A DNA stretch of 41,955 nucleotides, taken from assembly GCF_002410825.1 (NCBI RefSeq), contig NZ_DHOS01000075.1:1-41955 (forward strand), read 5' to 3'. The notes under the pieces were generated by a model. That model was not told where the DNA came from. It saw only the letters and a program-made list of their open reading frames with translations, and ran no database searches. The DNA is from Proteiniphilum sp. UBA5384 (GTDB lineage: Bacteria > Bacteroidota > Bacteroidia > Bacteroidales > Dysgonomonadaceae). The translations under genes and the position numbers were made by a program. Positions 1 to 7,882 of the stretch are shown here, piece by piece; position 1 is the first letter of the stretch, and each line of letters begins with the position of its first letter.

Positions 1-470
1 ATACGCACATAACAAGCGGAATACAGTACAGTTGACCGGTTCGCTATCGAGGTAATGCTTTTAAAAAAGCGGCGAACTCACGGGTTAGGCGAGTGCCGTC
101 GGCTATTACATCCCAGTCACGCATGTAGGGATCCCCGCTTTGCTTGTCCTGCCAGCGACGACGGCGAACACGCAAGATGCAACCCTTGTCCCGGATCGGA
201 AAATCATGAATGTCAACAGCAGGATAAAAACCTTTAGAGATGAAGCTTCTCTCTGGCGCCTCCGATGGGGATAAACTATTTTCTTCCAGATGTAAAATGA
301 TAATCTTATCGGTCTCTTCAACCTCTACTACCTCAAAGTAGTCTGTCATGCCCTGGGGCAACAATAGCTCGTATCCTGTCTTCATGGCTACAAAGATAAA
401 GGGTTTTAAATCCCTCCACAACTTTTAGGGTTGATCCGGGACATCCCCGTGATATTTTTACCTAAAAGTA
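1..470 (-). mobile_element. Partial ISAon1-like insertion sequence, running off the left edge
   Basis: The only gene seen is the small accessory ORF at 44-385; the transposase would lie to the left, outside the window. The right boundary is not resolved. A perfect 9-bp inverted repeat (ACTTTTAGG at 421-429, CCTAAAAGT at 461-469) sits just upstream of the accessory ORF and may mark or lie near the element's end, but no target-site duplication can be checked because the other end is missing. The element lies outside the tRNA-Val island, in the chromosomal flank. Confidence 0.55.
44..385 (-). CDS. ISAon1 family transposase N-terminal-region (accessory) protein
   Basis: This protein of about 113 residues resembles, from memory of the family, the small ORF that precedes the transposase in ISAon1-type elements of Bacteroidetes. 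Features are ELLLPQGMTDYFEVV near the start, a SKGFYPAVDIHDFPIRDKG core, the basic RVRRRRWQDK stretch, and RDWDVIADGTRLTREFAAFLK at the end. I chose ATG at 385 rather than the TTG at 421 because homology-like sequence begins there. It ends with TAG at 44-46. A TTTTTTAAAAG run in the last codons (minus strand, plus 58-68) could allow ribosomal slippage toward the transposase frame, but this is speculation. The protein's own function is unknown; it may be the N-terminal part of a split transposase. Confidence 0.7.
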   Translation of the reverse strand: MKTGYELLLPQGMTDYFEVVEVEETDKIIILHLEENSLSPSEAPERSFISKGFYPAVDIHDFPIRDKGCILRVRRRRWQDKQSGDPYMRDWDVIADGTRLTREFAAFLKALPR

Positions 471-475
471 AGCAT

Positions 476-518
476 AAAAAAGCCCTGATAATCAACTATT
501 ACATATTGATTATCAGGG
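476..518 (-). terminator. Rho-independent terminator, minus strand (ancestral tRNA-Val terminator?)
   Basis: Perfect 13-bp stem (CCCTGATAATCAA at 483-495, TTGATTATCAGGG at 506-518) with a 10-nt loop, followed on the minus strand by six T (476-481). No intact minus-strand gene lies just upstream; instead the 17-bp copy of the tRNA-Val 3' end lies at 532-548. This fits the original terminator of tRNA-Val, displaced when the island inserted. Confidence 0.85.
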
Positions 519-531
519 TACTTAATTATAA

Positions 532-548
532 GTGGGCGTTGACGGATT
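532..548. repeat. Distal attachment site (att), copy of the tRNA-Val 3' end
   Basis: The 17 bases gtgggcgttgacggatt are identical to the end of the tRNA-Val gene at 11448-11464. The similarity stops sharply after this (ttatcag here, cgaacc in the tRNA), and no tRNA can be folded here. It is read as the far attachment site of the island. Confidence 0.85.
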
Positions 549-606
549 TTATCAGTCCTATCTAACCCGTATGCTGTCAGTGATTTAGCTGTCTGAAATT
601 TATTCG

Positions 607-625
607 ACTCACTCGTTACTCACTC
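607..625. repeat. Repeated actcactc octamers, possible integrase arm sites (left end)
   Basis: actcactc occurs at 607-614 and 618-625, about 60-75 bp inside the left att. The same octamer and related gtgagt/actcac units occur inside the right att (11279-11323). Repeats at both ends of an element at similar positions suggest arm-type binding sites of the tyrosine integrase. This is inference only. Confidence 0.35.
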
Positions 626-693
626 CGTTTTTGGAGGCGTTTTTTAAAGAACTTTTCCTCTTTAAGTAGGTAGAACAAAGGTACGAAATAAAT

Positions 694-755
694 TTGTGAA
701 TTTCCTAATATTATTTTGTTTTATGCGCGATAATTGTGAATTTCATGTATCTTTG
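694..755 (+). promoter_or_regulatory. abiE promoter with a duplicated operator-like sequence
   Basis: A Bacteroidetes -7 element TATCTTTG lies at 748-755, about 28 nt upstream of the abiEi ATG at 784. An 11-bp direct repeat (ttgtgaatttc) occurs at 694-704 and 734-744, the second copy ending just before the -7 box. No good TTTG -33 box is seen at standard spacing. AbiEi antitoxins of type IV systems are known to repress their own promoter by binding two repeats, so these are candidate operators. Confidence 0.5.
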
Positions 756-783
756 CGCAAGAAATAAAATAAAACAAGAGGAT

Positions 784-1551
784 ATGATCAAATATATCGA
801 AGAATTTCATAAACTCAAAATCTTCCATAAAAAAGACGTTGTTGCATTCACCGATAGCGAAAATGCAGCAAAAGAACTTTTACGGAGGTATAAACAACAA
901 GGATTGATATCACAAGTAAGGCGAGATCTTTATGTTGCGACGGATTTGGCTACAAAAGTCAGCTCTGCTTCAAAGTACGAAATCGGCAGTCAAATAAACT
1001 CTTCATCTTATCTATCCTATCATGCAGCATTAGAATATCATGGTCTGGCTCATCAGGTGTTTTATGAAATACAAGTTTCGTCCAAAGAGAGGTTCAACAA
1101 CTTTGAGTACGATGGGATTAGTTATATCTATTCGGAGTCAAAATTGGATGCCGGAGTTATTACTCCTCCTGCCGATACACTGATCAGAGTAACCGATTTG
1201 GAACGTACTGTTTTAGATTGTATTAATCGAATAGATCGAAGCGGAGGACTGGAAGAGATGATAGAATGCTTTGCTCTTATCACTTATCTTAATGAGGGTA
1301 AGCTGCAGGATTATCTGAAACTATTCAACAAACAGGCTCTTTATCAAAAGACGGGATTTCTCCTTAGTCATTTTCAAAGAGAAATGAAGTTAAGTGATGT
1401 TTTCTTTAACTTTTGTAAATCCAAGATTGGGAAAAGCATTCGTTACCTGACTGACAGACAAGAATCTAATATTTATTTTAATGAATGGCAGCTTTATGCT
1501 CCTGAAAATATTCTTTCATTTCTAGAACAAGGAGGAAATGTAAATGTATAA
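784..1551 (+). CDS. abiEi: AbiEi family antitoxin / transcriptional autorepressor
   Basis: This 255-residue protein matches the AbiEi family: an N-terminal winged-helix-like segment (KDVVAFTDSENAAKELLRRY, then GLISQVRRDLYVA) followed by the typical SYLSYHAALEYHGLAHQ and DLERTVLDCINRID segments. AbiEi represses its own operon and counteracts the AbiEii nucleotidyltransferase; the pair acts as a type IV toxin-antitoxin and abortive-infection system. I chose ATG at 784: the in-frame GTG at 736 would place the -7 promoter element (748-755) inside the gene, and agaggat precedes 784. The gene overlaps abiEii by 8 nt, so translation is probably coupled. It looks intact. Confidence 0.88.
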   Translation: MIKYIEEFHKLKIFHKKDVVAFTDSENAAKELLRRYKQQGLISQVRRDLYVATDLATKVSSASKYEIGSQINSSSYLSYHAALEYHGLAHQVFYEIQVSSKERFNNFEYDGISYIYSESKLDAGVITPPADTLIRVTDLERTVLDCINRIDRSGGLEEMIECFALITYLNEGKLQDYLKLFNKQALYQKTGFLLSHFQREMKLSDVFFNFCKSKIGKSIRYLTDRQESNIYFNEWQLYAPENILSFLEQGGNVNV

Positions 1552-2497
1552 TTATAGTAAAACTGATTTGGAGAGAATAGCCTCTGGTACAGATTTTATT
1601 CGGGATAATTTAGAAAAAGTATTCCGACTTTGCGATGTTTTGAAGCACTTAAATGAAAATCCTTTATTTGTGGATCATTTGGCATTAAAAGGAGGAACAG
1701 CGATTAATCTGATCGTATTTAATCTTCCTCGTCTATCGGTTGATATCGACTTGGATTTCACAAAAGAGTGTTCCCGGGATGAAATGATGAAAATCAGGGA
1801 GAATATCAATCAGGATTTTCTGAACTATATGTTTACACAAGGATATGCTTTAAGTCCTAATACGAAAAGTCCACATTCACTTGATTCATGGGTGTTTTAC
1901 TTCCAGAACGCAGGAGGGAATAAAGATAACCTAAAGGTAGAGATAAACTATTCCTTGCGAAACCATATCCTACCAATAGTCGGAAAGAAAGTAAATGTGG
2001 AATTTCTGCAATTTGATTCAGAAGTAAAGACTCTATCTACCCTTGAACTATTTGGCAGCAAAATTAAAGCTCTTATTGAACGAACAGCTTCCCGAGATTT
2101 GTATGATATTCAAAATATGTTGAAATATAACATCATCTATCCTGATGAAATGGGCAAACTTCGTAAAATCGTATTATTCTATCTTGCTGTAGGAGGAAGT
2201 GATAAGCCTTCTATCAGTTATGATTTTGAAAGTATTGATAACCTGAAATTTACACAAATCAGAAGTTCTTTACTTCCGGTTCTTAAGAAAAGTGAACGAT
2301 TCGATTTTGAATCAGCGAAAGTAGAAGTGAAAGCTTTTCTTCAAAAATTGATGACATTTACCGAAGAAGAAAAGTCTTTTATCGAAAACTTTAACAATAA
2401 TGTTTATCAACCAGAGTTATTGTTTGAAGATACTGAAATTGTAGAGCGAGTCAAAAATCATCCAATGGCAATGTGGAAGATAAGGAATAGCAAATAA
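1544..2497 (+). CDS. abiEii: AbiEii/AbiGii family nucleotidyltransferase toxin
   Basis: This 317-residue protein has the DUF1814 nucleotidyltransferase core: LALKGGTAINL (about residues 47-56) followed by RLSVDIDLDF, whose Asp67, Asp69 and Asp71 are the expected metal-binding acidic residues. A later lysine-containing segment (SKIKALIERTASRDLYDI) matches the conserved C-terminal half of the catalytic domain. AbiEii toxins transfer nucleotides, with tRNA reported as the target for homologues. Length and motifs are normal, so the toxin appears active. The start overlaps the end of abiEi (ATGTATAA) and the stop is 9 nt before the next gene, so the three genes form one transcript. Confidence 0.88.
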   Translation: MYNYSKTDLERIASGTDFIRDNLEKVFRLCDVLKHLNENPLFVDHLALKGGTAINLIVFNLPRLSVDIDLDFTKECSRDEMMKIRENINQDFLNYMFTQGYALSPNTKSPHSLDSWVFYFQNAGGNKDNLKVEINYSLRNHILPIVGKKVNVEFLQFDSEVKTLSTLELFGSKIKALIERTASRDLYDIQNMLKYNIIYPDEMGKLRKIVLFYLAVGGSDKPSISYDFESIDNLKFTQIRSSLLPVLKKSERFDFESAKVEVKAFLQKLMTFTEEEKSFIENFNNNVYQPELLFEDTEIVERVKNHPMAMWKIRNSK

Positions 2498-2506
2498 AAA
2501 ATCCAC

Positions 2507-5425
2507 ATGTCCGAATCCGACTTATTAAAGCGAATTGCAGAACTGGAAGCCTGGAATCTTGAATTACTTACAGAGAATGAGAGATTACGGGAGATGTTGG
2601 GTTTACCTCAGAAAAACGTTACCGCTATTCCCCAAGAGGCAGAAGTCCCGGAACAGGACAATATCGACGAGGTTTCCACACCATCAATTAACAAATATAG
2701 TAGTCCTGATGAGAAGATCGCATTATTTCAATCCTTATTCCGGGGTCGGACTGATGTGTATGCCAAACGCTGCTATAGCAAGAAATATGGAAGCTGTTAT
2801 TATATCCCGGCATGTAAAAACGAATGGGTAAAAGGTCTTTGCGACAGGACACGAATCAAATGTAAAGATTGCGCTAATCGCGACTTATTACCCTTGACAA
2901 AAGAGGTTATTAATGCCCATTTGCGAAACAATGATGAGAACGGAGCCGGGATAGTAGGCGTTTATCCACTCTTGCCAGATGAAACATGTCTGTTTCTTGC
3001 TATTGATTTTGATGAAGAAAAATGGGAGGATGATATAAAGATATTCCGATCAGTATGCTATACTTATAATATTCCAGTCGCGATAGAACGCTCTCGTTCG
3101 GGAAATGGAGTTCATGCTTGGATATTTTTCGAAGAACCTGTTACAGCAATATCTGCCCGAAAATTAGGAAATGCTCTTTTGACAAAGGCGATGTCAGTCA
3201 GACATGAAATACGCTTCACTTCTTATGATCGGATGTTTCCCAATCAGGATTTTATGCCTAAGGGTGGCTTTGGCAACCTGATAGCATTGCCTCTGCAAGG
3301 TGGAGCACGCAAAAACGGGAACAGTGAATTTATTGATAAGAATATTCAAAGCTATCCTGACCAATGGGCATATTTAGCTTCTATTAGGAAAATGGAATTG
3401 TCAGAAATAGAAAGCTTGCTTACTTTACTTTGTGAGGGAAATGGATTGGGCGAACTTGGGAGCCTAGAAAAAATAGTGGAGGTTTTATTCAAACCTTGGG
3501 AAAGCAAGAGGCTTGAACAAAATCTTGAAAGAGAAGACTTTCCAGAGACTCTAACTATCGTTGAAGCTAATCAGTTGTATGTACCTAAAGAACGAATAAG
3601 TCCACGAGCACTTAACCGCATCAAACGGCTGGCAGCTTTTCAGAATCCATTGTTCTATAAAACACAAAAAATGCGAATGTCCACTTATGGCATTCCAAGA
3701 ATTATTCACTCACTAAGCGAAACAGAGGAATACATCGGCATTCCACGCGGTTGCCGTTCTTCTCTTATAGATTTATTAGACGGCTCGAATGCAAAGTATG
3801 TCTTTGATGATAAAAGAAATAAAGGGAGACAGGTTAATGTCTGCTTCAAAGGTGCTCTGCGTGAGGAACAGGATTTGGCAGCAAATACTTTGCTTCAATA
3901 CGAGAACGGAATATTATCTGTTCCAACAGCTTTCGGAAAAACAGTAATAGGGGCTTCGCTTATAGCAAGTAGAAAATGCAATACGTTAATTTTAGTTCAT
4001 CTACAAACGTTGTGCGATCAGTGGAAGAAATCATTAGAGCAATTCCTCGAAATAAATGAATCCTTGCCGGAGCCGGAGAAAAAGCGGGGAAGAAAGAAGG
4101 TGCGATCTATAATTGGACAGATCGGTTCGGGGAAGGACACGTCTTCCAACATTATAGATATCGCACTTGTTCAGAGTTTAGTTCATGAAAATGAAGTAAA
4201 TGATATTGTGAAAAAATATGGGATGGTGATTGTGGACGAATGTCATCATGCTTCTTCCCTGAATTATGAGAGAGTACTTAGCGAAACAAATGCCCTATAT
4301 GTTTATGGTCTGACAGCAACACCTAAACGGCAAGACGGACAGCATCCGGTAACCTTTATGCAATGCGGATCGATACGATACAGTGTCAGTGCAAAGGAAC
4401 AAGCGATTAAACGAAGCTTTGAACATTATGTTATACATTGTTTTACAGGATTTAAGAAGCCATTACCACAAAAGAAGTCCGATTGGCATATAACGAAAAT
4501 ATATGCAGATCTGTCAGAAGATGAAATCCGGAATCAACAGATAGCGACAGATGTAAAAGAAGCTGTAATAGACGGCAGAACACCAATTATTCTAACCCAA
4601 CGGAAAGAACATGTCATGCAATTGGCTGCAATCATTAGAAATCTAACAGATGTACACGTTATTACGCTTGTTGGAACTGATTCAACAAAAGTAAAAAACA
4701 AAATGACTGAATCATTAGCAGCCATTTCGCAGGATGAGAAACTTATTATAATCGCTACAGGCAAATATATTGGAGAGGGATTTAATTATCCACGCTTAGA
4801 TACTCTGTTTCTTGCTTCACCGATTGCATGGAAAGGCACATTAGCCCAATATGCAGGAAGATTACACCGTGAATATCCCGGCAAACAAGATGTTATCGTT
4901 TATGACTATGTAGATATTCATGTTCCCGTTTTAGAACGAATGTATCATAAACGGTTAACAGGTTATGCTCAAATTGGATATAAAGCCTTAGCCTCAAAAA
5001 ATGAACCAGATAGAATCAGCATGATTTACGATTGCGATACTTTTGCAGATGTTATCAGACATGATTTTGCAGAAGCAAAAAAGGAAATTTTGATAGTAAG
5101 TCCTTTCATTCGGAAAAAGCAACTCGACTTAACACTTGAATGGCTGAAAGTACCTTTACAAGAAGGAGTTTCAATTACCGTTATTACTCGTCCAATCGAA
5201 TCATACAGAGAGCAAGAGCGGGCAAGAAAATGTATTGAAATCCTTCAACGAAAATTAACACTCATACAAGAACCTGATATCTATCAGAAATTCATCATTA
5301 TAGATAATCGGCTCGTTTGGTATGGAAGCATTGGTCTTTTTGACTTTGGCAATTCTGAGGATACTATTATGCGACTAGAATCAAGGGAACTGGTTGCCGA
5401 ATTGGATACTTATACAAAACGTTAG
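2507..5425 (+). CDS. TOTE-type archaeo-eukaryotic primase / SF2 helicase / PLD-like fusion protein
   Basis: This 972-residue protein begins with a leucine-zipper-like coiled coil (about 1-32), then a Cys-rich segment (Cys89, 97, 103, 112, 119, 122). Next is a primase-like domain with LAIDFDE (Asp167, Asp169) and SGNGVHAW (His203). An SF2 helicase follows: PTAFGKT (about 473-479), VDECHH (about 577), GLTATPK and QYAGRLHR (about 781). A phospholipase-D-like domain ends it. TOTE modules are described as conflict (defence) systems that combine nucleic-acid sensing and processing. In the last domain the HxK motif reads Tyr-Gln-Lys (Tyr926), so the catalytic His is missing, one C-to-T change (CAT to TAT) away. 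The gene lies 9 nt after abiEii, and its TAG overlaps the TAA of the convergent jetD (5422-5425). Confidence 0.82.
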   Translation: MSESDLLKRIAELEAWNLELLTENERLREMLGLPQKNVTAIPQEAEVPEQDNIDEVSTPSINKYSSPDEKIALFQSLFRGRTDVYAKRCYSKKYGSCYYIPACKNEWVKGLCDRTRIKCKDCANRDLLPLTKEVINAHLRNNDENGAGIVGVYPLLPDETCLFLAIDFDEEKWEDDIKIFRSVCYTYNIPVAIERSRSGNGVHAWIFFEEPVTAISARKLGNALLTKAMSVRHEIRFTSYDRMFPNQDFMPKGGFGNLIALPLQGGARKNGNSEFIDKNIQSYPDQWAYLASIRKMELSEIESLLTLLCEGNGLGELGSLEKIVEVLFKPWESKRLEQNLEREDFPETLTIVEANQLYVPKERISPRALNRIKRLAAFQNPLFYKTQKMRMSTYGIPRIIHSLSETEEYIGIPRGCRSSLIDLLDGSNAKYVFDDKRNKGRQVNVCFKGALREEQDLAANTLLQYENGILSVPTAFGKTVIGASLIASRKCNTLILVHLQTLCDQWKKSLEQFLEINESLPEPEKKRGRKKVRSIIGQIGSGKDTSSNIIDIALVQSLVHENEVNDIVKKYGMVIVDECHHASSLNYERVLSETNALYVYGLTATPKRQDGQHPVTFMQCGSIRYSVSAKEQAIKRSFEHYVIHCFTGFKKPLPQKKSDWHITKIYADLSEDEIRNQQIATDVKEAVIDGRTPIILTQRKEHVMQLAAIIRNLTDVHVITLVGTDSTKVKNKMTESLAAISQDEKLIIIATGKYIGEGFNYPRLDTLFLASPIAWKGTLAQYAGRLHREYPGKQDVIVYDYVDIHVPVLERMYHKRLTGYAQIGYKALASKNEPDRISMIYDCDTFADVIRHDFAEAKKEILIVSPFIRKKQLDLTLEWLKVPLQEGVSITVITRPIESYREQERARKCIEILQRKLTLIQEPDIYQKFIIIDNRLVWYGSIGLFDFGNSEDTIMRLESRELVAELDTYTKR

Positions 5426-6388
5426 AATTCACGAATAAAGTCAATGATTTCTTTTATATCGTTACCCTCTTCTTCAATCCATTCATTTAGTTCCATCAAA
5501 TTATTTATCAGTTCTTTTTGTTCTTCTGAATATTTCTCAGGACTTAAGCCAGAGAGAGAAAGATGATGTCGCCATTGGCTATCATGATAGTCAGATGTGC
5601 CAACAATATTTTCTCTTTTTCCATTGGGGGTAATTAGTTTTAACGATGATTTTTTATCAGAGATACATTCTATTATATTAGCAATACGCTCATAAATTTT
5701 TAATCCATCATAATCCCAATCACACAGATAGTATATCGGATAATCAATTTTAGGCATGCTTTCAAAAAGGTTTTGTATTATTCCCGCCCGCACACCAAAG
5801 TTCAACATTGTTTTGACGGGCGATTGTAAGAGTAAGAAAATACATATTCTCGCAAATGATAATAAATTTAGGATTTAAGCAGGGTACACGATAAAATCCT
5901 TGATTTTCGTTTTGAGGAAATTCCTGCACTCTAATGATTTTCAGGACTGCTCGTTCCAATGCACTATCTTTTTGGATATATTTTGCCGACTTAAAAAACA
6001 GATTAGATACACCTTTTCTGCTTTCTTCACCTTTTTCAATTTTAGTCTTAAGTTCGTCTAAAATCGTATCTGAATTTTTCATCGTTATCAGCACCCGAAT
6101 TTCAAACTCAGAATAATTCGATTGAATTTTCAGCAATTCGTTTTCCGATAGAAATTGCTTATAAGTAAGAAACAATTGTTCAAATCCTTGCTTTACGTAT
6201 TCAACATTGAATTTATTTGTAGGAACAATTAGTTTTTTTGTTCCCTTCTGCATGTATTCCAAACATTTATCTGGATAAGAAAATAAGTGGTCTATATATG
6301 GATGTTCCCTTATTTGTGCACGGGTTTTCCTTTCGTGATATAACTGATATAATGCTTTTATATCTCGCCAAGTTAATTGCTTATTCAT
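5422..6388 (-). pseudogene. jetD: jetD, Wadjet Toprim nuclease subunit, frameshifted
   Basis: The upstream reading frame (6388 to 5762) carries the N-terminal DUF3322-like part starting MNKQLTWRDIKALYQLY. The downstream frame (to 5422) carries the Toprim-like C-terminal part with YYLCDWDYDGLKIYERI, whose Asp residues match the acidic DxD of JetD. The protein should run ...NNTKPF-ESMPKIDYP... Removing one base from the five-T run (A5 at plus 5764-5768) joins the frames. JetD is the subunit of the Wadjet SMC complex that cleaves plasmid DNA. The start lies 1 nt after the jetC stop, as in an intact jetC-jetD junction. The frameshift is either a real mutation or a homopolymer sequencing error. 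Confidence 0.78.
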
Positions 6389-6389
6389 C

Positions 6390-6835
6390 TTATAATGAGT
6401 TTGAAATTGGACTCATGTATTCTATCGCATCTTCTCCTTCATTGAAAATCGCAAATGTGCCGATTTTACCACTTTCAGCTTGTCCATTCAACATGTACTG
6501 ATAGCGACCATGTTCACCGGAATCATCTAAAGGATGTCGGGATATAACGACAAGCTGATAGTCGTAATCCTGCGCAATCTTTTCTAATATAGTAAAGTTA
6601 CTTCCAATATTCTCAGTTTCATCTATTGGCATAATCCGCAATCCCTTCGCTAATTTTCCTCCACTTGCTTTTTTCTCAATTAGGGACAAACGGGCAATAC
6701 AAAGCAAAGCGATGGCAGCATATGTCTGACCTGTACTACCAGAGTTGACTGTTCCATCACTTTTTCTCATACTAAAATCAATCTTAAAATATGATTTTGG
6801 GTTTAATAAATGTTTTATCTCTATTTTACGCCCCT
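6390..6835 (-). pseudogene. jetC: jetC C-terminal remnant (SMC/MukB-like ATPase head)
   Basis: In frame on the minus strand, starting near 6835 and running through the ATG at 6770, the sequence reads KIEIKHLLNPKSYFKIDFSM, then the ABC signature region NSGSTGQTYAAIALLCIARL, then a Walker B/D-loop region LRIMPIDETENIGSNF and LVVISRHPLDD. This is the C-terminal ATPase half-head of a MukB/JetC-type SMC protein. The long coiled coil and the N-terminal half are missing upstream; sequence beyond about 6838 belongs to a different gene on the other strand. A matching N-terminal half-head lies at 9839-10698 on the plus strand. The exact break is uncertain by perhaps 20 bp. Confidence 0.8.
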
Positions 6836-6837
6836 TT

Positions 6838-7848
6838 CCACCACATTGAAAACCAAATTGGAGATGATGATATTGTTGCTGAATTTAACAAACGACGCAA
6901 GGATTTTCAGGCAAAGATAGATACAGTAAAAGATGAGATAGAAAAATATATCAAATCAATTACGGAGTATCAAAAGACATTAGAGAAGAACGAGGAAGCA
7001 GCTGTACTTTCAGATATTCAGCAAATTGAAATAGAACGAGAATCCCTTTATCAGAAAATCACCTCTTTTGAATATTTTCTAAAGTCAGAATTAGAAATAG
7101 ATTTCTTCAATAAAACCAAGGATGAATTAGGAAAGTTGCTGGATAATACAAATTCACTTTATAAAAAGAAAATTTCTCAAACAGAAGATATTATTCAATC
7201 ATTTGAGAAAACAAAAGTGTACAAGGAAAGCGTATTGCCATTTTTGAAACATGAAGAATTCAAGCGGAAAGAAACCGCTATTTTGAAAGACAAATCATTC
7301 TTAGAGAAATCCGTATATCCTAAATTGGAAGAAGAACGAAAATTACTTTCGGAATATATTGATAAGCAAATTGAATCATTTTTTCATGGAAAATTGATTA
7401 ATTCCTTGTATCAAAAAATAGACCCACATCCTGTTTATAAAGAGATTAAATTCAAATGTGATTTCAGTACTGACAAACCCCGATTAAACGTTTTTGTAAC
7501 AGATGTAGACAGTAGTGCCTCTATTGTTCCAACGCTATATTTTAGCACAGCTCAATTGAATATTTTGAGTTTAAGTATTTTTTGGCTAAAGCATTAAATG
7601 CTAAAGATAATGAAGGCAATTCTGTTGATTGTATTTTTATTGATGACCCTATTCAATCAATGGATAGCATTAATATCTTATCGACTATCGACTTGTTAAG
7701 AAGTATTTCTGTCAATATGCGAAAACAAATTGTTTTAGCAACACATGATGAAAACTTCCATAATCTTTTGCAAAAGAAAATTCCTTCCAATAGATTCAAT
7801 GCGAAATACATTGAATTAGAAACATTTGGGAAAGTAAAACAGGAGTAA
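6838..7848 (+). pseudogene. SbcC/SMC-like ATPase, 5'-truncated and frameshifted
   Basis: The fragment is rich in Lys, Glu and Leu (coiled coil) and ends in an ATPase half-head with STAQLNILSLSIF (signature-like), VDCIFIDDPIQSMD (Walker B and D-loop) and IVLATHDENF (H-loop). The N-terminal Walker A half is absent. The frame breaks at a six-T run (7578-7583): with a seventh T the protein reads ...LSLSIF-LAKALNAKD... and continues to the stop at 7846-7848. The product would be an SbcC/Rad50- or Lamassu-like SMC ATPase. It is distinct from JetC, whose own C-terminus is at 6390-6835. It ends 34 nt before jetA, which suggests both once shared a transcript. Confidence 0.72.
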
Positions 7849-7882
7849 AGGCATGAAGATTAAAATGATATAGTTTCTGAAC

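Noticed and set aside
532..548. A second tRNA gene at the left
   Set aside because: Only 17 bases match the tRNA-Val 3' end; no D arm, anticodon arm or 5' acceptor strand follows.
6791..6837. Start of the SMC-like gene at ATG 6791
   Set aside because: The first 16 codons are the antisense of the jetC C-terminal piece, so this ATG is a by-product of the rearrangement.
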